48,906 bases of DNA. Origin: Tabrizicola sp. (lineage in GTDB: Bacteria; Pseudomonadota; Alphaproteobacteria; Rhodobacterales; Rhodobacteraceae). The notes below the pieces were generated by a model. The model was not told the DNA's origin. It saw only the letters and a list, made by a program, of their open reading frames with translations, and made no database searches. The stretch spans positions 1 through 48,906 of the forward strand of contig NZ_JAUXZE010000091.1 of assembly GCF_030694085.1 (NCBI RefSeq), in the 5' to 3' direction. Position numbers and translations under genes: made by a program. Below, piece after piece: positions 24,590 to 32,812 of the stretch (its first letter is position 1; each line of letters begins with the position of its first letter).

Positions 24590-25596
24590 AGGCCTTTCAG
24601 GAAAGCCAACAGGTCATCCGATGCCTTGAACCTCTTCATGCTGATGACAGTTGGTTGAAGTCGAAGCAGAGCTTCCTCCTTCATCTTCATGTCGGCTGAC
24701 AGGTAGATAAAGGTTGTCGCCGGGCTTTCGTGCCCTAGCCACAAGGCTATGACAGAGATGTCGACCCCAGACTGCAGCAGGTGCATGGCGGTTGTGTGCC
24801 GAATGATGTGCGGTGACACGACGCGGTTGCTGAGTCTCGGTTCAGCCCTACTGGCGCAAGCGACTGCGACGGCAAGTCGACGCGCGATGCTAGACCGCGT
24901 CATTGGTTGACCGAAGGTGCTGGGGAACAATGCGCTACTTGAACTCGGATCATCCAGCCGTCTGATCCACTTGCGCAGAGTTGATGCTGTCTGTTGCCAC
25001 AGGGGGACGCTCCGCTGTTTGCGACCTTTTCCCTTGAGATGTGCAACAGAAGTTGGCCCAAGCACGATATCGTTCAGTGTCAAACCGGCAACTTCTGAAA
25101 CGCGGGCCCCGGTGTTGTACATCAATGCCAACATTGCGCGGTCACGTTGGCCGACCCATGTTGCAGGATCCGGTGCTGCGACGATCGCATCTATCTCGGC
25201 TTTGGTCAGGAAGTCCAAGACTGGTTTGTCGCACCGCTTCGCAGGCACAGCCAAGACCTGCTCGATTGAGGCCATCGCCGCAAAGTCTTTATGAGCTGCA
25301 TATTTAAGGAACGCTCGGATGGCTGCCAATCTGGCGTTTCTGCTGCGAACTGAGTTGCCCCGCTCCTTCTCCAGATGGTCCAGAAAGTCGAGCACCAGTG
25401 CTGCATTCAGGTCCTCTAAGTGAAGGTCGGTCGGACTCTTGCCAATCGTCTTCTGTGCAAATCGCAGGAGAAGCTGAAATGTGTCCCGATAGGCGGCAAC
25501 CGTGTGTCGGCTAACAGCCTTCTGTTGGCCGAGGTATTCGACAAAAAACTGCTGAAGCAGATGTGGAAATGAAGGGCGCATGGCTGGGTCACGCAT
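24586..25596 (-). CDS. RIT tyrosine recombinase, third gene
   Basis: A complete 336-residue recombinase (XerC-like). Catalytic residues: Arg in NTGARVSEVAGL (about residue 160), Lys in HLKGKGRKQRSVPL, HIIRHTTAMHLL, and WLGHESPATTFIYL with the Tyr nucleophile. N-terminal SAM-like domain begins HLLQQFFVEYLGQQKAVS. It overlaps the middle gene by 8 bp at its start, and stops inside the left inverted repeat. Confidence 0.9.
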   Translation of the reverse strand: MRDPAMRPSFPHLLQQFFVEYLGQQKAVSRHTVAAYRDTFQLLLRFAQKTIGKSPTDLHLEDLNAALVLDFLDHLEKERGNSVRSRNARLAAIRAFLKYAAHKDFAAMASIEQVLAVPAKRCDKPVLDFLTKAEIDAIVAAPDPATWVGQRDRAMLALMYNTGARVSEVAGLTLNDIVLGPTSVAHLKGKGRKQRSVPLWQQTASTLRKWIRRLDDPSSSSALFPSTFGQPMTRSSIARRLAVAVACASRAEPRLSNRVVSPHIIRHTTAMHLLQSGVDISVIALWLGHESPATTFIYLSADMKMKEEALLRLQPTVISMKRFKASDDLLAFLKGL

Positions 25597-26571
25597 GATC
25601 GATGACCTCCATCTTTTGCACGCTGCGTTCGAACCTTAAGCTGGTCAGCGCCATTAATTCTGGCACCGCCTCCATGTACCAGTAGGTGCTTTTAGGCTCG
25701 GCGTGCCCGACATAGGTAGACAGAGCCAAGATGGCGTTATCGATATCAACACCGTGTTCCAACCAGAGCATCAGCCTGCGGCAGACGAAGGTGTGTCGCA
25801 GATCATGGAGTCTGACCCAAGGGTGACCGCCCCTCGGCCGAATGTCATTGCGTGCCGGCAGTCGGGTGAACGCGTGAAACGCCGTTGCGTATTCGATTGC
25901 CCGACCATCTAGGTGGCCTGTGAAAAAATGGCTTGCCTCACCTCTGTCAGCGAAATGGCGGCGGCGCGCCAGATATCGGTCCAGCGCTCGTACAGTGGTT
26001 GGATGAAGCGGAACAATCCTGCTGCCTCCGAATTTGCTCGCCCTTATTGTAAGTAGCCCGAGGCTGAGGTCGGTATCTGCGAGTCGTAACGACAATGCCT
26101 CTGATATCCGCAAGCCCGTTGCCGCGAGGAGGCCGAACATTGTTGTGTAAGTCGCCGGCCGCAAAGGCACGGTCGGCTGCAGTTTTGTTGCTTCTTCAAT
26201 GATCCTCTGGATCTCTGCGCTGGTGTAAATGTGCGGCGCGAGGCGCCTTGCCGCCTGTCCGAACGGACTTCCGAACGGAAATCGTGTCGCTGGATCGATA
26301 TTGGCCAAAAATCGCGATTGGCCAAAAATCGCGAGAATGGCCGGAGTGAATCGAGGCGTCTGGCCCAAGTGTAGGGGTCAGCTATCTCAGCTCCATCTCG
26401 AGCCCACCCAAGGCAAAGCTCGACAGTCATGGGCCAGGTGTGTCCACGGTCTGCTGCATACCGGGCAAAAGCAGATACCCGATTGTCAGAACTCACCCTT
26501 ACGAAACCCCGGCGATATCGATCATCGAGAAAGGCAACGGCCGCTTCGATCAAGCTAAAGGGCTGGTTCAT
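25589..26571 (-). pseudogene. RIT tyrosine recombinase, middle gene, frameshifted
   Basis: Two overlapping frames make one recombinase: the N-terminal part starts at ATG 26571 and ends its sense near 26330 (RPFSRFLAN), and the C-terminal part continues from about 26300 (RFLANIDPATRFPFG) to 25589. Between them lies a direct 17-bp tandem duplication (26300-26316 and 26317-26333). Removing one copy gives a 966-bp frame, 321 residues, with RLSD-like DIYTSAE, ATGLRISEALSL (Arg), HDLRHTFVCRRL, and VGHAEPKSTYWYM (His, Tyr). So the catalytic parts are intact but translation is broken. Start overlaps the first gene by ATGA. Confidence 0.9.
26300..26333. repeat. 17-bp tandem duplication
   Basis: Unit ATTGGCCAAAAATCGCG at 26300-26316 and again, directly, at 26317-26333. 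It is the cause of the frameshift in the middle recombinase. Confidence 0.95.
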
Positions 26572-27824
26572 TGGATATCTCCCGGCCAGGCCAAGGAAAC
26601 CGCTGTCAGCCAGGCTGTATCTAGTCTTGTGTAGATGACTGTTGTGCTGAGGCTTCTATGGCGCATCACATCAGCGATAATTGGCATTGGTGTCCCGGCG
26701 GACAGCAGCCGTGTCGCCAACGTGTGCCTCAACACATGGACCCGACTGCGATCCCAGCCAAGACGGTCATAAGCGGCCAGCATTGTGGCTTGGACAGCCC
26801 GCCGCCCGACAGGTTGTCCAACCGGCGCCGATGTTCTGACGAAGATGTTACGACAAGTCGTCGATGGACGTTCCTTTTGAACATAATTGGCGATTGCCTC
26901 GCCAGTCGGTGCGAGCAAGGGCATGACATCTGCTCTTCGCCCCTTGCGATTGGCGACACGAATGGTCCCAAGATCCCAATCGATATCATCGAGAGTTAGG
27001 CCCGCAACCTCGCTTGAGCGAAGGCCGAGGTCGATCAGACATCGTGCAATGGCAAATGCACGCCGCCGCCTTGGAAAGTCGCCGCGAAAGGCGTTCAACA
27101 GCGCAGCGACTTCTGCATCGTTTAGAACTTCTGGAAGCGCAGACGGGTTGGCACGCGCAAGCGTTGGCATGGCCCTCATCAGATGCGAGACGTCATCACC
27201 CAAGAGTTGTCGGTATCGCAGGTAACATCGGATCGACCCTGAAATCCAACGCGCGCTGCTGCTGCCCCGATTGCCATCCCCAAAGATAAAGCGCTCCAAG
27301 TCATCGGCTGAAATATTGGCTAAATCAATATCTTGATTATTGAACCGCTTACTGAGGAACCTCTTGATGGTAAGACACCGCGCCGCCCGTGTACTGTCAG
27401 CATAACCCCAGACCTGCTTCATCTTGACGTCAAAGGCCTGCAGTTCGGCGTCGATTGCTGTCGTAGGCTTTGGGACCGCGAAGCCGTGGGTCTGCATCAC
27501 CCGCTCAAGCAGCTGCAGCGCAGACCGGTAATGTTTTGGATCGCTGTGTGTATGGCGCTTAGAGGTGCATGTTGGCAAATGGCTTTGCAGAAAGTCACAG
27601 ATGTGCTCATGCCGGACCACCCGGATGCCGATCCCAGAGGATCGAAGCCAGTCTCCAAAATGGAAAACGGCGGCAAAGTAGCGGCCCTGAATATCCGGGA
27701 CATATCGCCCTTCGATTAGGGTTTGTCGGTAGGCCGAGAATACCGGCGCAAGTAGGTTGCCCGGATCGTCCGTCAGCTTGCGCATGCATAGTCTGGTTCG
27801 CATCTTCGATCTCCTTTGTTCCAA
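26568..27824 (-). CDS. RIT tyrosine recombinase, first gene
   Basis: A complete 418-residue recombinase. The catalytic domain has Arg in DLGLRSSEVAGLTL (about residue 270), Lys in VANRKGRRADVMPL, HVLRHTLATRLL, and MRHRSLSTTVIYTRLD with the Tyr. The N-terminal ~170 residues are the DNA-binding arm typical of the first RIT recombinase. Its 5' end begins 18 bp inside the right inverted repeat; its stop overlaps the next gene by ATGA. Confidence 0.9.
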   Translation of the reverse strand: MEQRRSKMRTRLCMRKLTDDPGNLLAPVFSAYRQTLIEGRYVPDIQGRYFAAVFHFGDWLRSSGIGIRVVRHEHICDFLQSHLPTCTSKRHTHSDPKHYRSALQLLERVMQTHGFAVPKPTTAIDAELQAFDVKMKQVWGYADSTRAARCLTIKRFLSKRFNNQDIDLANISADDLERFIFGDGNRGSSSARWISGSIRCYLRYRQLLGDDVSHLMRAMPTLARANPSALPEVLNDAEVAALLNAFRGDFPRRRRAFAIARCLIDLGLRSSEVAGLTLDDIDWDLGTIRVANRKGRRADVMPLLAPTGEAIANYVQKERPSTTCRNIFVRTSAPVGQPVGRRAVQATMLAAYDRLGWDRSRVHVLRHTLATRLLSAGTPMPIIADVMRHRSLSTTVIYTRLDTAWLTAVSLAWPGDIQ

Positions 27825-27841
27825 AGATCGAAGTGAAGCCC

Positions 27842-27954
27842 CTGATTATGTGCACTGCCAAGGGCAGGGTGCCGGGCGAAAAGCCCGGCACCTCAGCCGC
27901 TTGCCAAGAAGATGGCCCTCAGCGGGCCATAATCGCGAAGGGATCATACTCAGC
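27842..27954. repeat. RIT right inverted repeat (113 bp)
   Basis: Reverse complement of 24477-24589 with two mismatches. It encodes the mirrored hairpin and ends with CATACTCAGC at the right junction, after which the small backbone gene's terminator region follows. Confidence 0.95.
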
Positions 27955-27988
27955 GTTATGGCGATGTCTCCATAAGGCTGAGCACGAC

Positions 27989-28016
27989 CCGTGGGCGTAG
28001 TGCCCACGGTCTTTAA
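27989..28016 (+). terminator. Intrinsic terminator of the interrupted small gene
   Basis: CCGTGGGC, a 5-base loop, GCCCACGG, then TCTTTAAT. It lies just right of the RIT element, where the terminator of the small gene at 24336 would be expected before insertion. A second hairpin (GGCCCGG ... CCGGGCC TTT, 28020-28055) follows. Confidence 0.7.
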
Positions 28017-28248
28017 TAAGGCCCGGGCTCGGCGCGAACGCGTCTCCGGGCCTTTCGCCTGTCTGCCCTCAAGAGCCTGACAGGCCCACTGCGCCGACGT
28101 CTTGTCGGCATTCCGAAATCCAAAGAAGACGGTGGCAAAAAACTGAAGCAGATAGGGCAGATGGAATGGTTGCCGCCCTCCCCAAACGGCATCGCGATGT
28201 GCCAAGATTGTGGTGTTCAGAGCCACAAAACGGAGAGGACGGCATATA

Positions 28249-29274
28249 ATGGATACTATGATTGGCGTGGATTTGGCAAAGTCTGTCTTTCAGCTCCACG
28301 GAGCGGCGATGACCGGCGAGGTGCTGTTTCGGAAGAAGTTGACCCGATCACAGTTCCTTAAGTTCATGTCGGACCATGCTCCTGCAGTCGTTGTTATGGA
28401 AGCCTGTGGGGGAGCGCACTATTGGGCACGTGTGATGGCTGAACTTGGGCATCAAGTCCAACTGATTGCGCCTCAGTACGTGCGCCCGTTCGTGAAAAGA
28501 CAAAAGAACGACGCTGCCGATGCTGAGGCGATTGTCGTTGCGGCGCAGCGACCTGAGATGCGGTTTGTCGAGCCGAAGACCGAAGAACAGCAGGCGCGCG
28601 CGGCAATTTTCCGCTCTCGCGACCGTCTTGTCCGCCAACGCACTGAACTGATCAATGCGCTGCGTGGCGTGCTCTATGAGCATGGGCATGTTTTCCCCAC
28701 GGGTGCCGCGCACGTCGGGCGCATCGAGGCCTTGCTGCTTGATCCGGACAATGGGCTGCATCCCCTGGTTCTAGCGGATTGCCTCGACCTGCTGGATCAG
28801 ATCTCGGAAAAATCAGGCCGTATCGAGGCCCGAACGAGGACGACGACCGCCCTGTCAGCGCAGGCGAGTGTGACGCGTAGGCTGCAGACCATACCGGGTG
28901 TGGGGCCGCTTACTGCACTGGCTGTTGAAACCTTCGCACCACCCATGGAGACCTTTGAGTCAGGTCGAGCTTTTGCGGCCTGGCTTGGAATTGTGCCGCG
29001 GCAGCATTCCTCGGGCGGCAAACAGCGGCTTGGAAAAATCTCGAAAGCGGGGCAGGGGGACATAAGGCGCCTGCTGATCATGGGCGCCATGACACGGCTC
29101 ACGCCTCGAGGTCGTCGCGGTATTCCTGAGGGCAGCTGGCTGGCGCGGATGCTCGAACGAAAGCCAAAGATGTTGGTGGCGATCGCGCTGGCAAACAAAA
29201 TGGCCCGGCAAATCTGGGCGCTGCTCATGAAACAAGAAGACTACCGGGAACCGGCGACGATGACTGCAGCGTGA
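28249..29274 (+). CDS. IS110-family transposase
   Basis: A 341-residue DEDD transposase, full length for IS110. The N-terminal RuvC-like part has GVDLAKSVFQLHG (Asp), VMEACGGAHYWAR (Glu) and KNDAADAEAI (two Asp); the C-terminal transposase-20 domain has IPGVGPLTALAVETF and QRLGKISKAGQGDIRR with the serine nucleophile region. ATG 28249 chosen (MDTMIGVDLAK) after AGAGGAC; the frame also opens 13 codons earlier but without support. IS110 ends have no clear inverted repeats and the element limits cannot be fixed from the sequence; the guide RNA of such elements is made from the noncoding flank, here probably 27960-28248 or 29275-29480. Confidence 0.92.
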   Translation: MDTMIGVDLAKSVFQLHGAAMTGEVLFRKKLTRSQFLKFMSDHAPAVVVMEACGGAHYWARVMAELGHQVQLIAPQYVRPFVKRQKNDAADAEAIVVAAQRPEMRFVEPKTEEQQARAAIFRSRDRLVRQRTELINALRGVLYEHGHVFPTGAAHVGRIEALLLDPDNGLHPLVLADCLDLLDQISEKSGRIEARTRTTTALSAQASVTRRLQTIPGVGPLTALAVETFAPPMETFESGRAFAAWLGIVPRQHSSGGKQRLGKISKAGQGDIRRLLIMGAMTRLTPRGRRGIPEGSWLARMLERKPKMLVAIALANKMARQIWALLMKQEDYREPATMTAA

Positions 29275-29884
29275 AGTTCATGTTTCGCAGTTAAACCTGA
29301 GGCCGGCCAACGGGAGGTGTAGGAAGCCGATGACCTGAATGGGCAAATGATCGAACAGATCTGGGTCGGGGAAACCAGTGCGCCCCCATGAGTATGATAG
29401 CTCGCAGGGTAGATTTGGACCCGATCCGCTGATCTCCATACCGGCCAGCGGCTTCTGAAATGCCGCACAAAAGGCCTGATAGAAGACCGCACTCGATCAC
29501 ACCTCAGGAAGCGTCAAAAGCAACTTGCATCACGGGCGGCAACCATAGAAGGGGGATGAAGTTGGCTTGGTCCGCAGGGTCGTCCGGTTCGCAAGCGCTT
29601 TCACCCCGTTGCCTAGGCAAGGAAGCACGAGTTCTGCAAGAGCCAGGTCGCCTCCATCCCCGGTGCCCTCCCTTCGACTGACAGTCCCCAAAGCCTGTTC
29701 GGCCTCTGGCGCGCAACCCCGCGTCAGTCCGTGCCGTGTTGCCCCTTCGGGGCTGCCCGCACCACCCCGGCCCTGTGGAGGTTTCCGGTCGCCGTTCCGT
29801 CGCCCGTGCACGCCTCAGCCGACAGGCTTTTTCCGGGTCTTGTCGAAGGGACGGTCCCAGGGACAGAAAACACAGGAGCTTACC
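29275..29884. other. IS110 right flank and ssb leader
   Basis: No convincing gene in 610 bp. The first ~200 bp are probably the noncoding right end of the IS110 element. The rest is a GC-rich leader before ssb. Short frames here (for example 29567 onward, in frame with ssb) are open but look like leader sequence. Confidence 0.5.
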
Positions 29885-30289
29885 ATGCAGAACATCGTCA
29901 TCCTCGCCGGCAACATCGGTCAGAAGCCCGAAGTGCGCTCGACCCAAAACGGCACGAAGATCACCAACTTCACCCTGGTCACCTCGCGGCCGTGCCTCTC
30001 GGAAGGTCGCGTGATGCGCGACGAGAACGGCTACCGGGTCATGGACACCGAATGGCACCGCATCACATGCTTCAATGGTCTCGGCAAGACCGTCGCAGAG
30101 CACTGCGAGAAGGGCATGAAGGTCCTCGTCCACGGTCGCATCCACTATACGAAGTGGACCGACGCAACCGGCACCGACCGCTACGGCTGCGAGATCATCG
30201 CCGAGAAGGTCGACTTCCTGAGCCGCCCGAAGTCGGCCGAGAGCGAAAACCCCGAGCTGGTCGACCGCGACGACGAGATCCCGTTCTGA
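29885..30289 (+). CDS. ssb: Single-stranded DNA-binding protein
   Basis: A 134-residue OB-fold SSB (MQNIVILAGNIGQKPEVR, TKITNFTLVTSRP, EWHRITCFNGLGKTV) ending in the acidic tail DRDDEIPF that recruits other DNA-repair proteins. ATG 29885 follows AGGAG eight bases upstream. It is a plasmid-type SSB, shorter than the chromosomal form because the linker is almost absent, and is part of the replicon backbone. The frame could be read from further upstream, but that is leader. The end of the gene is itself within a short stem (CCCGTTCT, GAAA, AGAACGGG). Confidence 0.95.
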   Translation: MQNIVILAGNIGQKPEVRSTQNGTKITNFTLVTSRPCLSEGRVMRDENGYRVMDTEWHRITCFNGLGKTVAEHCEKGMKVLVHGRIHYTKWTDATGTDRYGCEIIAEKVDFLSRPKSAESENPELVDRDDEIPF

Positions 30290-30312
30290 AAAGAACGGGG
30301 TCTCCCCCTTAG

Positions 30313-30336
30313 GCCCGGCGGGGAAACCCGCCGGGC
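30313..30336 (+). terminator. Hairpin after ssb
   Basis: A perfect 10-bp GC-rich stem, GCCCGGCGGG / CCCGCCGGGC, with GAAA tetraloop. It lacks a long T-run. It shares the central 16 bases GGCGGGGAAACCCGCC with the hairpin at 23385-23408. Confidence 0.7.
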
Positions 30337-30346
30337 TCAGTTGATC

Positions 30347-30366
30347 TCGGCCCATAGCTGCCGGTC
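30347..30366. repeat. 20-bp direct repeat, left copy, flanking the nos island
   Basis: TCGGCCCATAGCTGCCGGTC, identical at 41800-41819. On the minus strand it would read DRQLWAE. The left copy is followed in that frame by a stop two codons later, as though it were the tail of a truncated gene. Confidence 0.75.
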
Positions 30367-30558
30367 ATCATAGTCGGAGCCAAGGCGAACATTCGGGACT
30401 CGCGCCCAGCTACCGCGGATCCAGAAGCTACCAAAACGACATCTAGGAGCGGTTCATATTATGCACGCAACCTCAGGTGAACGTTGTCCCAGCGCAATGA
30501 CGTAGCCGCTATAATATTCAGAATTCCAGAACTGTATTCTTATTGATTGGGATGCATC

Positions 30559-30768
30559 ATGTGCGAGCCAAGGATTGACGACCCAGATTTACCACTCGTC
30601 TTGCTGTTCCGGCACTGGCCGGCAACAGTGAGCGTGTTTCTATCAAATCGCATGCTCTGTTTCGGCTGCCCAATCGTATCTTTTCACACGGTTATTGACG
30701 CCTGTGAAGAATACGGGCTGAACGAGGTTGTGTTTCGCGCTGAATTGCGCGACGCAGTTGGCGGGTGA
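30559..30768 (+). CDS. DUF1858-domain small redox protein
   Basis: A 69-residue protein with a short redox-disulfide-type domain of the DUF1858 family: LVLLFRHWPATVSVFLSNRM, then LCFGCPIVSFHTV with a CxxC-like cysteine pair (Cys-Phe-Gly-Cys). These small domains often occur beside anaerobic-metabolism genes. ATG 30559 is preferred over the open ATG 12 bases upstream, in the TTGATTGGG context. It is the leftmost gene next to the nos cluster but on the opposite strand, so it has its own promoter; its link to N2O respiration is inference. Confidence 0.6.
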   Translation: MCEPRIDDPDLPLVLLFRHWPATVSVFLSNRMLCFGCPIVSFHTVIDACEEYGLNEVVFRAELRDAVGG

Positions 30769-30857
30769 AACTTTCCGGAACCTGCACAGACCCGTAATGC
30801 GTCGTATAGGTCAGGCGGTCTCGATCAGTGGCCGTGAGAGCTTCACCGGCGAGACTG

Positions 30858-31235
30858 TCAGCTTGCCCGACCGCCTCTGGCCGCGACGATCGAGATTACT
30901 ACCCAGGTGGCAAGGCGAAGCCCCATGGCACCCATGGTCCGCGCCTCGTATGCCGTCCCGCTCCAGACCTTCCAGAGGAAGGTGGCGATCACGGCTGCGG
31001 TTGCCAGTGCGATGAAGATCGAGAGGCTGGCCGCCCAGCTGGTGCGATACCAAAGACCCAGACCCGCGACGACATAGGCGAAACCGGCCAGGAAGTTGAA
31101 CCACAGCACGAAGGGCACAACAGCGCCCATGTCGGCCCCCCCGAACAGAGCGCGCCCGCCGGAGAAGATCGTCAGCAGCCCGAAAATGACGGCAACGATG
31201 GCGGCAGCAGTGACGGAACGAGAGCGGGTAGGCAT
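30858..31235 (-). CDS. Small integral membrane protein of unknown function
   Basis: A 125-residue protein with about four hydrophobic helices (residues 8-30, 38-64, 66-90 and 100-120). ATG 31235 has an excellent AAAGGAGGAGG seven bases upstream. It follows directly on the truncated ABC ATPase fragment at 31251, so it was probably the second gene of an ABC-transporter operon before the nos cluster was joined here. Confidence 0.65.
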   Translation of the reverse strand: MPTRSRSVTAAAIVAVIFGLLTIFSGGRALFGGADMGAVVPFVLWFNFLAGFAYVVAGLGLWYRTSWAASLSIFIALATAAVIATFLWKVWSGTAYEARTMGAMGLRLATWVVISIVAARGGRAS

Positions 31236-31250
31236 GGCCTCCTCCTTTGT

Positions 31251-31367
31251 TCAGCGCTCCACGAGGCTACCATCGCGCAGATGGATCAGGCGGTCGAAGA
31301 TCTTTTCGTCATGGGTGACGGCGATGATGCAGGCTTCCTGTTCGGTCGCGAGCTTCCCCTCTAGATC
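31251..31367 (-). pseudogene. ABC-transporter ATPase, C-terminal fragment
   Basis: The last ~38 residues are recognisable as the end of an ATP-binding subunit (ACIIAVTHDEKIFDRL, then HLRDGSLVER), with the H-loop histidine in VTHDE. No N-terminal part, Walker A or signature is present; before about 31367 the frame becomes the 3' end of nosX in another frame. It overlaps the nosX stop codon, marking a recombination junction. Confidence 0.65.
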
Positions 31368-32251
31368 GAGATAGCGGATTCGAGGGTAGCACCGCGCACC
31401 TGGTCGCAGAGGGCGATGATGCGTTCCTTGAGGTCCATCATGCACGCGGCGGTCGACAGCGCATCCGCCAACCCGGCCGATGGGGCCGAGACCGAGATGG
31501 ATCGCCATTTGGGCTGGATCGGGCGACCGAGGGAGGGATCAATGAGGTGGCTGGTACGCCCATCGCCGCCGAAAGTCAAGCCAAGCGGGGAAGAGGTCGC
31601 AAGGGCACGGCCTTCCAGCGGGAGTTCGCGGTCGGGCAGATGGACGGTCCAGCGGCCTTCCGGCAGGGCGCGCAGTTCTCCGGTATCGATCAGCGCACGG
31701 GTCAGACCATGGCTGGAAAGAAGTGCCGCCACCCGGTCGGCGATGTAGCCTTGCGCGATACCGTTCAGCGTCAACGCCATGCCTGGTCGCAGGCTTATCG
31801 CATCGGGCGACAGGGTAATGCCAGCCCAACCGGTCAGGCCCTTGGCCGCTGCACGTTCGGAGTCGGTCAGAGGATGCCCGCGTTGGGTTGCCTTGGCTTC
31901 GGCAGCCCACAGGGGCTGGACAGTCGGATCAAACCGCCCGTCGCTGGCCGCATGGATGGCCCCGGCAAGGCTGAGGCACTCAAGGAGTTCGAAGGGCGGC
32001 GCGGGCAGTGTGCCATCCCGGTTCAGGCGGCTGAGGTCGGACGTCGGCAGGTATATCGAGAAGATGCCTTCCAGCCGCCGGATCTCCTCCATTGCCATGG
32101 TCGCCAGGTGGGGGGCGTCGGGATGGTGCAGGCGCAGGGTCACCCTGGCCCCCAGCGCGATGCCGGTTTCGACATAGGGCCCAGTGTTTGCCAGGGCCAT
32201 GGAAGGTGCAACTGCGGCGGAAATGGCGATGAAGCGGCGGCGAGTCAGCAT
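31361..32251 (-). CDS. nosX: NosX, FAD:protein FMN transferase (ApbE family)
   Basis: Transfers FMN onto a Thr of NosR. The 296-residue exported protein has an N-terminal twin-arginine leader (LTRRRFIAISAAVAPSMALA), the ApbE blocks IEEIRRLEGIFSIYL-like near 56, DGRFDPTVQPLW near 103, GIAQGYIADRVAALL near 155 and the Mg/FAD-binding DALSTAACMM near 269. Its last residues lie at the junction with the ABC fragment; the C-terminal end (ISI) may therefore be a few residues shorter than native. Ends the nos operon. Confidence 0.88.
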   Translation of the reverse strand: MLTRRRFIAISAAVAPSMALANTGPYVETGIALGARVTLRLHHPDAPHLATMAMEEIRRLEGIFSIYLPTSDLSRLNRDGTLPAPPFELLECLSLAGAIHAASDGRFDPTVQPLWAAEAKATQRGHPLTDSERAAAKGLTGWAGITLSPDAISLRPGMALTLNGIAQGYIADRVAALLSSHGLTRALIDTGELRALPEGRWTVHLPDRELPLEGRALATSSPLGLTFGGDGRTSHLIDPSLGRPIQPKWRSISVSAPSAGLADALSTAACMMDLKERIIALCDQVRGATLESAISI

Positions 32252-32254
32252 GTC

Positions 32255-32812
32255 TTAGCCCTCGGGTTTGTCGGCAAGCGCCTTCAGGCGGCGCGCATAA
32301 TCATCCTCGCCCGTCGCGGCTGCCGAAGGCGGTGCAGCAACGGCGCTGTCGGGGATGTCGTCCAGCGCCATCACGACGCCGCCCCGCTCGGCGGCAAAGG
32401 CCTGAGCCTCGGCGGGATCGGCGAAGGGCACAACCTCCGGCGCGCCCATGCCGCCCTCGACGCCGGAGCCCACGACGTAATGCGCGGTTCTGGCATCCGT
32501 CCAGTTGGCGACGCCCGGCGCGGCCCAAGTCGCGCCCTCGGCACCCATGTCGCTGACGTAGATCGCCAGAACCGGGTTGCTCCGTTCAGGCAGGCGCAGG
32601 TAGACGACCAGATCGCTGACCTGGCTGAAGAACAATGGCATGCCGGGCAGACCGTCGAGATGCACCTGACCTTTGGGGCCCTCATGCTCCAGAAGGTTCA
32701 TCTGGCAGAAATGACCTACGGTTTCCGGGGTCAGCGGCAGCGGGTCGGTGTTCTGGGCCAGCTCTTCCTGGCAGGCAGAAAGCAACAGGGCGAAAAGAAG
32801 CGCGCGTTTCAT
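32255..32812 (-). CDS. nosL: NosL, copper chaperone lipoprotein
   Basis: A 185-residue outer-membrane/periplasmic lipoprotein. The lipobox LLLSAC (Cys14) follows the short signal peptide MKRALLFA. The Cu(I)-binding region is the CxM of HFCQMNLLEHEGPKGQ near residue 35, with further conserved DLVVYL near 68 and the glycine-rich AHYVVGS near 110. It hands Cu to NosD/NosZ for CuZ assembly. Start ATG 32812 overlaps the nosY stop by 4 bp; longer frame discarded. Confidence 0.9.
   Translation of the reverse strand: MKRALLFALLLSACQEELAQNTDPLPLTPETVGHFCQMNLLEHEGPKGQVHLDGLPGMPLFFSQVSDLVVYLRLPERSNPVLAIYVSDMGAEGATWAAPGVANWTDARTAHYVVGSGVEGGMGAPEVVPFADPAEAQAFAAERGGVVMALDDIPDSAVAAPPSAAATGEDDYARRLKALADKPEG

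Larger units (their letters stand above)
24477..27954 (-). mobile_element. Recombinase-in-trio (RIT) element
   Basis: Three tyrosine recombinase genes in tandem, overlapping and read on the minus strand, bounded by 113-bp inverted repeats that are identical except at two positions. This is the definition of a RIT element. The transcription order is the 418-residue, the 321-residue (broken) and the 336-residue recombinase. The element sits in the 3' end of the small gene at 24336; no target duplication is evident. RITs occur often as identical copies within a genome, so other copies should be expected. Confidence 0.93.
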
